Made by a program: the position numbers and the translations under genes
The notes under the pieces: generated by a model
The model's input: only the letters and a program-made list of their open reading frames with translations
The model's database searches: none
What the model was told of the DNA's origin: nothing
Shown: positions 22,985 to 34,108 of the stretch, piece by piece
How positions within the stretch are numbered: position 1 is the first letter of the stretch
How the letters are laid out: every line of letters starts with the position of its first letter
Source of the DNA: Bimuria novae-zelandiae CBS 107.79
Taxonomy: Eukaryota; Ascomycota; Dothideomycetes; Pleosporales; Didymosphaeriaceae
NCBI GenBank assembly: GCA_010015655.1
Contig: ML976726.1
Span: forward strand, 124,001-188,000
DNA: 64,000 nucleotides
Direction: 5' to 3'

Positions 22985-24358
22985 CTACAGAATGTTCTCT
23001 TGCTGGTCGATGATCTGCACTTTTATGCTACCATTGCTCAAATCTCCACAAGTATGCAAAGCGTCTAGAGCTTTCTCGAGTGGATATGTGTGAGAGACGA
23101 GAGGCTTGAGATCGAGAATGCCGCCAGCGAGGCACTGTAGGCCTGCCAGCCATGTATCGCGATATCGATTGATGAACTTGAGGTCGATCTTTCATGTATT
23201 AGCATTGACACGACAAAGGGGTGCTTCACGATGTCAGCGTACCTCAGCAAGTGACAAGTGCATGAACGGAAGATTGTTCATAATCTCGCGGCCTACACCG
23301 ATGACCATCACAGTCCCACCTCTCCTGGCCGTATAACATGCTGTTGTGACACTGCTCTCCACTCCCGTGCACTCAAGCACCACCTCAGGAGCACCGTATT
23401 CGCCCACATGCTCGAAGTTGAACAGTTTCCTGATTTCTTTCGAATTTTCCTCAGGACTTGCGTTCTTTTGAACCTGGTATGTGATACAACTGGGTACGAA
23501 TTGTTTCGCGAATGCCAGTCTCTTCGGTTCTAAATCCGTGATTACGATAGGATGCGCACCACTCGCCCTGGCCGCTGCTAGAGCAATAAGCCCGATCGGC
23601 CCTGCACCACATACAACAGCACCGCGGCCAAGTGATAATCCTGCTGTATTTATGCCATGCATGACGACGGAGAGGGGCTCGAGAAGCGCGCCTTCTGAGA
23701 ACGTGACGTTGTCGGGTATCTTATGGCACCACTTTGCGGGGTGGCACTTGTAACGTTGGATCGTACCGTCATAGGGGTACACACCGGCGAACTGAACATC
23801 TTCGCAAAGGTTGTACCGACCGTCCAAGCAGAGAAAGCATATGCCGCAGGGAACACCGGGCTCCACAGCCACACGGTCGCCTAAACACGTCAGCATTGGC
23901 CACATTTAAGTGCAAAGACGGCACACTTACCTGGCTTGAGATTTGTGACACCTTCTCCGCACCTTAGCACAATACCTGCTGCCTCGTGTCCTAGTATACA
24001 GTCTCCTTCTACCACCAATTTGCCTATTCTGCCATGCCTCCAGAAGTGTATGTCCGATCTAACACGCGTTAAATCTTTCTATCGCAAAGACAGAACAAAG
24101 TCCACTGACCCGCAAACACCAGTGGCCTTGATATGCAAAAGAACCTCTCCGGCGCCTGGAGCGTACACAGGCGCTTCCACCTGCTTCAAATTGTGATCGG
24201 CCGTTACTTGCAACGAAGGGTTCGGTAACGGTGTCAAGATCGTAGCTTTCTTGGATTTCGCAACACCATTTATGGCAGGGCCAATCGTAGTCTATCGAGC
24301 GGGCTTAGTCCGTTCGTTCCTCGTCGGTGCGAGAAGTACTCACAGCTGCGGGAGACAT
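22985..24358 (-). CDS. Zinc-dependent polyol dehydrogenase (L-arabinitol/xylitol/sorbitol dehydrogenase type)
   Basis: Five exons: 24358-24344, 24291-24110, 24058-23931, 23880-23243 and 23188-22985 (introns 52, 51, 50 and 54 nt), 389 codons (388 aa). The first exon is only 15 nt (MSPAA). Catalytic zinc ligands are in VCGSDIHFWRHG and GHEAAG. The four structural-zinc cysteines are in CGICFLCLDGRYNLC. The nucleotide fold has GAGPIG, with an acidic ITDLEP after the second strand, which favours NAD. FINRYRDTW near the end resembles L-arabinitol 4-dehydrogenase and xylitol dehydrogenase. It would oxidise a sugar alcohol to a ketose in the cytosol. It is divergent from the transketolase gene across a 572-bp shared promoter. 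Confidence 0.92.
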
Positions 24359-24930
24359 TTTGGGGGTGAACAAGCGAGCTCTACGCAAAGCTCTCGGCTG
24401 TGGCGACAAAGAACGTATAACAATCTGAAAGAGCTATAAGGGCGAATGTATTCTGGCGATAGCAGTCGTGGAAGCAAGCTGCACGTGTCACCGTGTCGTG
24501 AGCCCTCGGAAAATCTCGCGTATGCGAGAAGCTTTCGTCATAACGCGCGCGCACAGAATCGCCATGTCTTCACGTTTCGCGAACGGGCCATGATGGACTC
24601 GACGGACGGTGCGGTCCGCGGGGTATGGGGATGGCACCACTCCGACGCGGAGGCGCCATGCCGGAGATCGACACCTAGGCAATTTGATTGGCAGACGGTG
24701 TGGTTAAGAGTACCGTTTCGAGATGCGGTGCTTAAAATTACCTCCCTGGGAACGGCCCGTTTCAGCGCACTTCGGGTTCCCTGGAGAAGTAATCCAAACG
24801 CAAGAGTGATCACAAAAATGGGAGATCTTTCAAACAAGTCTAGAGTCGCTTCGAGAGACTGTATCTTGCGTTCTGTACGTGCGACTCCATCTCTTCTAGA
24901 AGTTCTATCACGGCCTAGGACGACGTGACC
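24359..24930. promoter_or_regulatory. Divergent promoter between polyol dehydrogenase and transketolase
   Basis: 572 bp separates the two start codons, so the genes probably share control elements. A CCAAT-type sequence (GATTGG on the plus strand, about 24,680) is present. I did not find a convincing XlnR/AraR-type site by eye. Open frames on both strands in this stretch have no recognisable domain. Confidence 0.5.
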
Positions 24931-27342
24931 ATGCATTTTGCCAACGGCGCTCCGCAAGTTAACGGCAATGGCCAAACCGAGTACGGAAAGAATGTGGTGA
25001 ACGGATTGAAGAAAGAAGAACAGATTGAGAAAGCTTCTGTACAGAAGCTATCAAGAGAACACGATCTCGTTTTGAAGACATTCCGACTGCTCATTGCGGA
25101 TCTATGTCAGCAATTCAAAGGAGGCCACCCTGGGTACGTCGTTGCGGCGGAGTGGATGGAAAGATGTGCAAAAGCTGACCTGAACCAGCGGCGCCATTGG
25201 TATGGCAGCGATCGGAGTCGCTCTGTGGAAGTATGTAATGCGTTACGCCCCGCACACGCCAACGTATTTCAATCGAGACCGATTTGTCCTGTCAAACGGT
25301 AAGGGACTTCCTCATGCTCCGGGGGATTAAACAAAATCGCGAAGAGGAACTAACAAGAAAAAGGTCACACATGCTTGTTCCAATACACGTTTCTGCATCT
25401 CAGTGGCTACAAAGCCATGACCTTCGAGCAATTGAAATCCTACCACTCCGACCGCGTCGATGCACTCTGTCCCGGTCACCCCGAGATCGAACACGAAGGT
25501 ATCGAAGTCACAACCGGTCCGCTGGGGCAAGGTGTTGCCAACGCTGTCGGTCTCGCAATGGCTACGAAGAACCTCCAAGCGACCTATAACAAAACCGATT
25601 TCGATGTGGTCTCGAATCATACGTGGTGCATGATCGGCGATGCGTGTCTCCAGGAGGGTGTTGCGCTCGAGGCGATCTCTTTCGCAGGACACCTCAAGTT
25701 GAACAACTTGACCATCATATACGATAACAACCAAATCACCTGTGATGGCAGTGTTGATTTGACAAACACGGAAGATGTCAATGCTAAGATGAGGGCGTGT
25801 GGCTGGGACGTGATCGATATCGAGGATGGCTGTTTTGATATCGAGGGCCTGGTGGAAGCTTTAAACAAGGCGCGGGCAGCAACAGTCAAGCCTACGTTCA
25901 TCAATGTCCGCACAGTCATCGGTCTCGGAAGTGCTGTTGCCGGTGACGCTGTGGCCCACGGAGCAGCATTCGGCGAAGCGGATGTCGCAAACATGAAGCG
26001 AATGTATGGGTTCAATCCTGAAGAGCATTTCGTCGTTGGCGAGGAAGTGCGCAAGTTCTTCCAAGATATCCCAGCGAGAGGGGAGGAGCTTGTACGCTCG
26101 TGGGAGAAGAAAGTACAAGAGTACGAAAAGAGCTACCCTGAGCTAGGCGTAGAGTTCCGCAGGCGTGTGGAGGGTCGTCTACCAGACAATTGGAACGAGT
26201 TGATTCCGACGAAGGATGCTTTCCCCGAGAAGCCTACAGCTTCGCGAGCATCCTCCGGGCTCGTGTTCAACCCAATTGCGCAAGCGTGCAATAACTTCAT
26301 AGTTGGTACCGCCGATCTTTCGCCATCTGTAAATATGATCTGGGAGGGCAAAGTTGACTTCCAGCACGTAAGTGGTTCTCCGTTCAATCAGAACGCAATT
26401 GACTAACGACTATTAGCCCGACTTGAAGACAACGTGTGGTATTACCGGAAACTACAGTGGCCGATACATCCACTATGGTGTCCGTGAACACGCCATGGCT
26501 AGCATTTCAAATGGTCTTGCTGCCTTTGCGCCCAACACTTTCGTGCCCGTTACTTCGTCATTCTTTATGTTCTACCTGTACGCGGCTCCCGCAGTCCGTA
26601 TGGGTGCTTTACAAAAGCTGCAGGTTTGTAATTTCCCGATGGGGAATAGGCATCTTAGCTGACCTTATACTTTCGAACGTAGGTAATTCATGCTGCCACG
26701 CACGACTCGATCGGCATGGGTGAAGACGGACCAACTCACCAGCCGATCGAACTAGCCAACCTTTACAGATCCATGCCGAACCTGCTATATATTCGACCCG
26801 GTGACAGTGAAGAGACGGCTGGTGCATGGATCACGGCCATCGAGGCGAAGCACACATCGACTATAATCTCGACCTCAAGACACGCGCTGCCACAGCTACC
26901 ACAGACCCGTAGGGACGATGTGGCGAAGGGTGCTTACGTGCTCGAGGAGTTTGAGGACGCCGATGTCACGTTGATAGGTGTGGGTGCAGAGCTTTCGTTT
27001 GCGGTAGACGTGGCAAAGGAACTCAAGAGCAAGAACCTGAAGGCCCGCGTCATCAGCTTTCCATGCTGGCGATTATTCGAAGCTCAGTCGTTGGATTACA
27101 AGCGCGAGACGTTGAAAAAGCACCGTATTCCAGCTGTCGTTATTGAGCCATATGCGCCTAACGGTTGGGAGAGGTACGCCCACGCTGCCATCTGCGTGAA
27201 GCGTTTCGGCCACAGCCTACCGGGCAAGGCGGCCTACAAGTTCTTCGGGTTTGAGGTAGGCACTATGACTAGTAAGGTCAGTGACTATCTACAAAAGATT
27301 AAAGCAGACGACATCCTCCGCCAGGAATTCGTAGAGCTATAG
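24931..27342 (+). CDS. Transketolase-family enzyme (transketolase / dihydroxyacetone-synthase like)
   Basis: Exons 24931-25133, 25189-25298, 25364-26367, 26417-26623 and 26683-27342 (introns 55, 65, 49 and 59 nt) join into 728 codons (727 aa), the normal size. The start is ATG at 24,931; an in-frame GTG six bases earlier is not used. Thiamine-diphosphate binding is seen in KGGHPGGAIG, FVLSNGHTCLF and the GD-to-NN motif (GDACLQEG...YDNN). The pyrimidine-domain part has YIHYGVREHAMASI and HDSIGMGEDGPTHQP. The enzyme moves two-carbon units between sugar phosphates in the pentose phosphate route. There is no peroxisomal C-terminal signal (ends FVEL), which argues against a methylotrophic dihydroxyacetone synthase. 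Together with the neighbouring polyol dehydrogenase it suggests pentose use. It is a divergent paralogue, not necessarily the housekeeping copy. Confidence 0.93.
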
Positions 27343-27737
27343 GCCATGTTTTGCGAATTGCGGCGAGTTCAAAGGGCGACACATGCATGCATTTCTCGGC
27401 GTTTGGGGTTAGCGGTCATAGAGCTACCATATGTAGTAACGAATGGAGATGTATATTTAGCTTGATGGAAATGCGCAGCCTCTGGAAGGGCAGTCGATCC
27501 ATCGTGATGGGAGTGAAGAGACAGCGAGGTTCCGCGGAGCCGAAAACATGGCTCCGAGCCGTGGTTCCTCACATGACTCGCGGGAATTTGCATCGCATTT
27601 CTCCTCGCATCCCACCTCTGCGAACAACCTTCAGCATCTCGTCACAACAAATACTTGGGCATATCAAACTGGCCAATGTATCTCCTGTTCTAGGGAGTGC
27701 GCTTTATGCAGAATTGTGAAACGGTATTGCGACCAAC
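27343..27737. other. Intergenic region upstream of the regulator gene
   Basis: 395 bp between the transketolase stop and the regulator ATG (27,738). A cysteine-rich frame just upstream (CISCSRECALC) does not match Zn2Cys6 spacing. Otherwise nothing is recognised. Confidence 0.5.
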
Positions 27738-29237
27738 ATGGCTGACGAGCCTCCCGCCAAACGACAACGCTTCGCCCCAGACGGCCCAGTACCAGAGGAC
27801 TTCCTCGCCGGCTTCAACGTAGACCCTTTCTTGTCGCCGGCGACGAGCTGGGGAATTGATGAGTTTGCACATAATGCGGATTACTTAGCGTCGCAAGAAG
27901 AGCTACGCTCGTTGTTGTTCACTACTGCACGCTCTGCAGCACCCACCCGAGCAGGCACTCCCATCGACGGGGAAAATACCAATGATGGTGAATCCTCGGC
28001 TTCCAGTATCAATCAGATTCTATCTAAAGGTCGGCGCGTTCAGTTTCTGAAGAACTACGTCTCGCACGTCGCACCATGGCTTGATATGTTCGATGGTAAT
28101 CGCGCTTTCGGAATCCGGTTACCTGCGCTAGCCAAAGAGTCACCTCCCCTCCTCTACGCTCTTCTCGCTATCGGTGCTCGCCAGCTTGAGCGAAGGGAGA
28201 AGACCCAGTCATCTTTCGACAGCCTAGAACTTTACCAAGAGGCGATTCGACTTCTTACACCATTACTCCAAGCAAGAGATACTCATGTCATTGCGGCGTG
28301 CGTTGTACTGTGCTGCTTGGAGATGTTTTCGGCCAGCGCCCAAGATTGGCGTCGCCACCTGGAGGGATGTGCGGCGATATTCGATGCTTTCGGAGTTAAT
28401 GGCTTCAGTGGAGACGTCCTGCAGGCCGTGTTCTGGTGTTATGCAAGGATGGGCAAGTGCAACCAGTCTCGAACGTCGCTATCACGCTCGACTATGACAA
28501 TTATGCTAACTTAGATAGCAGATGTCTGCGGTGCTTTGATTTCTGATGGCACAGAGAGTACCTTGCTTAAACCATCTAAGTGGCTTCCTCCAGACACTCC
28601 AGAAGAACTCGACAAATCCATGTTTCGCAACGCTTCCTCTGCTGGAAACGGTTCCGCCATCGACATGTACGCCAATTATGCTGTTTACCTCTGCGCAAAA
28701 GCGACTGAGCTCATCTCTGAGCGCAATAAATATGTCGAGCTTGGAGAACAAAATGGTTGCAATACAGACGCTTTTCAGGACCGTTGGTTCAAACTCTGGA
28801 ATCAACTTGCTAATTGGGACGCCTATCGACCTGTTGGTATACTACCAGTCGTTACCACTAGCTCAAAACCTTTCCCTCAAGACTTCTACTCTCATTGGGC
28901 CGCCATCTCTAGCAATCAACTTTACCACACGGCTTGTGTGCTTCTTCTGTCCGCAAGCCCTAAACACAAGTCTATGCTTGCGCCATCACCAACAACGTCC
29001 ATGCTCTGGCATGCTAAACGGATCTGCGGCATATCTCTGGCAAATCCTCACGAAGGTTGCCTGAACAACGCCATTCAACCTCTGTGGATCGCAGGTCGTC
29101 TTTTGAGCCATACTTCCGAGCAGACATTAGTCGTCAAAACTATCCGCCACATCGAAGCCATGACTGGATGGACAGCATGCTGGCGCGCTCGAGATCTCGA
29201 GCATTTTTACGGACACAAATCCCGTGGCGTTCCTTGA
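27738..29237 (+). CDS. Fungal transcription-factor-domain protein without a zinc cluster (ARCA/Fungal_trans_2 type)
   Basis: Two exons, 27738-28452 and 28522-29237, join into 477 codons (476 aa). The 69-nt intron begins GC (GCAAGT) and has a perfect TGCTAAC branch site and CAG end, so it is a GC-AG intron; the splice gives RMDVCGALI. The N-terminus has a basic KRQR patch but no Zn2Cys6 cluster. The rest matches the regulatory half of fungal factors: FLKNYVSHVAPWLDMFD, LLYALLAIGARQLER, DWRRHLEGCAAIFDAF, SNQLYHTACVLLL, LWHAKRICGISLAN. It is clearly related to the regulator encoded convergently at 29,296-31,574 (58-bp gap). It may act as a partner or competitor of that protein, or have lost its DNA-binding exon. 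Nuclear role inferred. Confidence 0.88.
28453..28521 (+). other. GC-AG intron
   Basis: 69-nt intron with 5' GCAAGT, branch TGCTAAC (28,503-28,509) and 3' GCAG. Only this splice keeps the frame and restores the family reading RMDVCG. Confidence 0.8.
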
Positions 29238-29295
29238 TCAACTCGATACAAGTTCGAAAATTATTGCGCGGCATTCACCACTCATCCACTTGGTG

Positions 29296-31574
29296 CTATT
29301 CGAGTGCAAGCTGATCAACGTGGTACGCGATGTTCCATCCAGTCAGTCGCTGGACGTTCTCCAATGTATCTAGGATGGCCTTGTGTTGACTTTCATGAGT
29401 CACCGTCTTTGCAGCCACGAGGAGCGATGCCACCAGGCTTGGGTCCCAATAATCCCACCGGTCGTTGCTCAAGGCGATCCCACACACTCGATGCACATGC
29501 CACAGAGTAGATCCAGATGGAGATTGCGAGTGTGGTCGATCCATGAACCGCGGCTTGTGCTGCAATAGTAATAGCATGCCGGTGTGGTAGAGCTGGTTTG
29601 CCAGCGCAGCCGCCCCGCTAGAAAATACCAGTGTTGGGAACCCGTCCTCAGAAACGACGCCGTCTCTCGGATACAACTCAATGATGGGTTGGAAGTCCTC
29701 GGGTCGATGTTTGTACCATCGGTCGAAACCAGCAACGAGTGTTTTCCACAGATCTATGCGGTTAAGCCCGTACTGTTGCTGCAGCCATCTATCCTCGTCC
29801 CCTCGGCTGAAGATTGTTGCATCGATACACAAAGCGACTGCGTCATGAGCGTATCGAAATACACGCTCGGCGTTTCCTGCTGATGCGTATTCCCAATCCG
29901 AGATGTATGAAGTTGGCAGGGGTATCCTAACGGTGGAAGGACTGAGCAATGCTACGCTCAGCTCTGAAAAAGCTAGTTAGCCCATAATCACTAGTCATGG
30001 CGGGTGCAGAAATTTTTTTGCGCACTTTCGAGGATCGTCGACCCTCTCCTTGTTCCAGGAATGTGTACATCTCCATAAGACATGCATGCTTGCCTGCGTG
30101 TCACACATCCTGGGATGATCCAAGGTAGAGATCATCGGTGGGATAGCCCAATTTCAAATCGACGGCTACGAACAAGGGCACCACTTACGAAGTCTCGCCG
30201 TTAACCAAAACCTTGCTGGCGTTAAAGATTCTTTGCAACTCGGGTTTTTATTGACATCCACAAGAGCAGGTTCTAATACTTGCTGCATACTCCTTGTGGC
30301 ATCTTCTCGATTCCAGAATTCCGACAAGTTTGTAACAACGGCTCTGACTATGTGCAGAAGATCTGCGAGACGTTGATGTGCATTAATTGTTGAATTGTCG
30401 TTGTCCTGCTGCATGCTTGGGAGCATACCAGCGCCCAGGCTCCGTAACCGCTGGCGAGCATCAATGGAAGCTTCTGCGAGCGCGAGTATCTCGCAGTGGA
30501 TTTCGGGTGAGGCCATGGATAACTGCAGCACTTCACCACCGAAACATTGGCTCATATCGCAGATATCCATCTATGCCAAGCGTCAGTTAGCAGGTTTTCA
30601 GACACATCTCCGGGGGAACTTCAAGAATTTGCACTATGCCAGAGCAACAATTGGGTCGCGATATACACGTATCGACGAGTGCCATAACCTCAACTTGTAT
30701 TGAGACATTCACCTACTCACCCAGGGCGCAATGTTGTACCGATAATGCCTGAAACACTCCAAGACATGTTCGCTGGCCATCTGTGGAATGCTGACCGAAG
30801 ATAATGCGCTCATCGACGGTGTCGCTTGCATAGTTGCCGCATTGTTCGCGTTCGACTCTTGGCGGGCTCGGTTCAAAATGACGTTGGCATCGTTCGGTAA
30901 TGCCACATTCTGTGATTCCGGAAGCACCATGGTTCCATAGTCCGCTTCACATTCTTCGACATCGCCTCCATTAGCGCTTCCTAGCGCTAGGAGACCGTGT
31001 AAAGCAAATTCGTAACGTTCCGTAGAAGGACTATGGGACCGGGCTCCTTGCAAGCCTTCAAAGCTCCGGTCATCATTTGGCGATGCCAACTGCGGTCCTG
31101 CCAACCCTAAATCTGGGCTCGGTGCTCCTGGGATATCCGTCCCTCCCTTCGCATTATTTTTGCGCTTCTTATTGTCACCCTTATCGCCATTTTCGGGGAC
31201 AAACTATGCAATCTTAGCATATGAAGTGGCAGTCTACCTGTGTCATAAGCGAACGCATATGTATACACCTCGACATACCTGAAGTTCTGCATAGCCTTCT
31301 TTTCCTTCACTCGGCAGTGCAGGAGTGAAGTTGTTTTTACCCAGTATCTGAAAAGCGGCCGCGTGTTTGCACTCCAGCCCTTTCGATATGCAATTCTGGC
31401 ACCGCGGTTTCCCCTCGTCGCCTTGCACCACGTGAGCCTTGCCTGAAGAAGGGGCCATTCAAGGCACTCACACTTGCGTCGGCGGTTTCGGCATGTCAGA
31501 CAGCCTGTCCGAGATCTCTTTTGACGGGATTTTTCCAGATCATCGGCAAGCTCAGGTCCATGGGAGGGATCCAT
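29296..31574 (-). CDS. Zn2Cys6 transcription factor with Fungal_trans_2 domain
   Basis: Five exons: 31574-31472, 31421-31279, 31203-30721, 30570-30189 and 29963-29296 (introns 50, 75, 150 and 225 nt), 593 codons (592 aa). The zinc cluster spans the first intron: CLTCRNRRRKC, then D, then EGKPRCQNCISKGLEC, a perfect C-x2-C-x6-C spacing in the first half. A linker with a basic patch (NKKRKNNAKGG) follows. The regulatory domain has YNIAPWMDICDMSQCFG, ARFWLTARLQLSVALL, ANQLYHTGMLLLL and LWHVHRVCGIALSN. It should bind DNA in the nucleus and is the natural candidate regulator of the surrounding cluster. The 225-nt last intron is long for this window and could hide a small exon. Start ATG chosen because it opens directly into the zinc cluster. 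Confidence 0.9.
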
Positions 31575-32521
31575 GAGGCTAGCAGTTCTGGCAATCCTCG
31601 GTGTTACTCAATCGTGACGCGCTGAGGGGGTGAGCGGATGTGTGCTAAAATGTCCATGCAGGGAAATCATAACCCCCGGCATCACCTCGGTGTTCGCGCA
31701 TGGCCGCCCCGGCATAGGATGCGGGGCCACCGTCGAACCACGCTTTCCATTATGAACACGCAAATTGTGATGTCTATTATAGTTTTCTCAATGCATAAAC
31801 TGCACTATTTCTTGTAGAACGGTCTCTGCGCCCGTCGTGTGGCCCTCAACAAAATCTTGTGCTTCCGGTCCGAATGGGGAAGCGTTAGGAATCGGCCAAT
31901 GAGAGGTTAGTAGCTATCCACTTTCGCGCGCTCATGCCTTGGTCGAGATGGCGGACAAGACAAGAAGGTTTAAACATTCTCATTAGTAGCTAGATTCTCC
32001 TTAATTTTTCTTCTTCTTACTAAGTTGTTGTTAGGACATTGTAATATACCCTTTATGTCTTTACCTGGTTGAAAAATTTCCTTATTGCCATCCGAATCAC
32101 CAATCTCCTCCAAAAAGACGCCCAGCTTCAAGCTTACCTCTAGCAAGAAATGCCCCTTATAGGTTTTTGTCTCTAGAAATTACGTAGGAAATCGCTGTGG
32201 AAACTTTCTACAATTCAGACACTAGCTATAGTGTGCTTCGCAAGTTCCTCACTGATACTACAGGCCATCCAAGCGTGTTACAGGCTCTCCGACAGCACGT
32301 ACGACTACTAGAATGAGCAAGAAGAGGGCGAGGGTATCCAGCATGCGCTCAAGAGGATCTCGTGAAACGTAGTGAAATCTTCGTCACGGCGAAGCTAGCT
32401 TTTGAAAAATATCACAGCAAGGGGGCAGAGAAACGGTACCTTGGATAGTGGTCACGATTGTCTTTCACCTATACACACACAACCATCCCGATGTCTCCCA
32501 TGCCTAACTCCACGGCACAAC
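31575..32521. other. Intergenic region between regulator and GH43 gene
   Basis: About 0.95 kb holding the regulator promoter and the 3' side of the GH43 gene. The part at about 31,960-32,300 is noticeably richer in A and T than its surroundings and may be an old insertion remnant, but no element is recognisable. Confidence 0.45.
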
Positions 32522-34108
32522 TCACGCAACACTCCACTCCAAAACCCTCACAGCGCCCCCCACCGCCCTCGTCGCAAAATTAAACACTGCAAAGCGATAC
32601 CCCAAGAAAAACGCCCATCCCGTATACAACTCATACGTGCCGCCCAACTGCGTGAACGTTTTGCCGTCCACGCTGTAGTAAAACCGCGAATCACGCGTCC
32701 CATTCGGCCGCGCATCCATCTCCGTCTTAAACCACAGCACCGTCGTCCCCTTCGGCACCGGCGCACTCGCTACAACAGTTTCGTTATTGAGAGTTTGGCC
32801 GGTGTACTCGTCCATCGTAGCGTTGAACGCCGCGACGATAGTGGAAGTGTCACCGACGCGGTGCACGCCAACATACGAGGTGCGATCGCGGAACGCCGCC
32901 AAGCCGGTGCGATCGCCATCCGCCAGACCCGCGATATCAACTTTCACGACGGCGCTGGGGAATTCGCCGTGGATGCGGTGCGTCAGCGTGTTGCGCGCTT
33001 GGTACAGGTCCTGCGTGACGCTCGCCGTCTTCAGCGTAAGTCCGTTGTTAACCGCGTAGCTGGCCACGTCGGGGTCGTGGTTCCACTCGAAGCGCGGGTC
33101 GAGCGTCGTGCCCTGGAATTTGTACGTGCCCGTCCAGCTGCGTGTGGGTTTGGCGGGGAGGGACAGGGGGTAGGAGGCGCCCCAGCCGCCGTTGGAGCCG
33201 GTTACGAACGTGAAGAAGCCGTCGGAACCCCATTTCAGGGGTGCGAGGACGGGCATGCGGCCGGCTGGGTAGCCCCACGTGAAGGACATGTAGTACCAGT
33301 CGCCCTTAGACGTTTGCACGAGACTGCCTTGGTGAGGAGAGCTCCCGGCCTCGATCGGGGGCGTGATGTCCTTGACGAGGATCTTTGACTCGTAAGGACC
33401 CCATATGCTCTTCGATTTCCAGATGTACGTTGTGTGACCTGGGTTGTCGTTGAGAATGTAATACGTGCCGTTGATCTTATAGAGGCGGTTGCCCTCGATG
33501 GTATCGACGCCGACGTCTGTGCCGTTTAACACGCTGGCTGACTTGACCTGGCTCTTTCCGTCCGGCGCAAGCTGTGCGATCTGCACGTTTGGGTTTCCGT
33601 AGACGACGTACATCGTGTCGTCGTCGTCGATCAGCATGCCGGTGTCGTAGTAGCATTTTCCCTCTCCGCCGCCTATGTACGCCTGCCTCGTCCATGGACC
33701 CGTCGCATTGGGCGCGCTATAAAGCCAGTTGTTCCAGAAATTTGTGCAGCCGATCCAGTACCAGAGCCCGTTGCTTTTGCGGTAGCGCATTGTGGAAGCC
33801 CAAATGCCGCTGCGGTAGGCTCTGGTGCCGGGTGCGAGGTCATACCCGTCGCCAAAGTCGAGGCGTGGGACTGAATGGCCGATTAGGTCCCAGTTTACAA
33901 GATCCTGGGACCTCAGAATGGGAGCACCAGGGCTATAGTGGAAGCTGGATGCGGAGAAGTAGTAGGCTCCATCAGGACCCACAAAGACATCGTTGTCCGG
34001 AAAGTCTTCGTATATGACTGGGTTGTTGAACGTTTTGGCTTGTGAAACTACGCCGCTGAGCAGTGAACTTGTCGCAAGGACCGAGTACCAAATGTGCAAA
34101 CCCAACAT
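32522..34108 (-). CDS. Secreted GH43-family glycosidase (beta-xylosidase / arabinofuranosidase type)
   Basis: Single exon, 528 aa. Residues 1-23 form a signal peptide (hydrophobic core LATSSLLSGVV). The five-bladed propeller domain starts FNNPVIYEDFPDNDVFVGPDG with the catalytic-base aspartate region. YYDTGMLIDDDDTMYVVYG carries the pKa-modulating Asp region, and IEGNRLYKINGTYYIL carries the general acid Glu. The last ~200 residues form the beta-sandwich found in many fungal GH43 enzymes (for example YVGVHRVG and FYYSVDGKTFTQLG). Several N-glycosylation sites (NGT, NAT, NET) fit secretion. It should release xylose or arabinose from hemicellulose outside the cell; the exact linkage cannot be read. 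A large open frame on the opposite strand is only its antisense. Its presence links the cluster to plant cell-wall sugars. Confidence 0.92.
   Translation of the reverse strand: MLGLHIWYSVLATSSLLSGVVSQAKTFNNPVIYEDFPDNDVFVGPDGAYYFSASSFHYSPGAPILRSQDLVNWDLIGHSVPRLDFGDGYDLAPGTRAYRSGIWASTMRYRKSNGLWYWIGCTNFWNNWLYSAPNATGPWTRQAYIGGGEGKCYYDTGMLIDDDDTMYVVYGNPNVQIAQLAPDGKSQVKSASVLNGTDVGVDTIEGNRLYKINGTYYILNDNPGHTTYIWKSKSIWGPYESKILVKDITPPIEAGSSPHQGSLVQTSKGDWYYMSFTWGYPAGRMPVLAPLKWGSDGFFTFVTGSNGGWGASYPLSLPAKPTRSWTGTYKFQGTTLDPRFEWNHDPDVASYAVNNGLTLKTASVTQDLYQARNTLTHRIHGEFPSAVVKVDIAGLADGDRTGLAAFRDRTSYVGVHRVGDTSTIVAAFNATMDEYTGQTLNNETVVASAPVPKGTTVLWFKTEMDARPNGTRDSRFYYSVDGKTFTQLGGTYELYTGWAFFLGYRFAVFNFATRAVGGAVRVLEWSVA

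Noticed and set aside
27548..27745. Cys-rich frame CISCSRECALC upstream of the regulator, as a possible zinc cluster
   Set aside because: Cysteine spacing does not match C-x2-C-x6-C, and no donor links it in frame to the regulator at 27,738.
32402..33388. 328-codon plus-strand frame opposite the GH43 gene
   Set aside because: It is antisense to a clear glycosidase with signal peptide and catalytic motifs; its Arg/His-rich content is what the reverse of a GC-rich gene gives.
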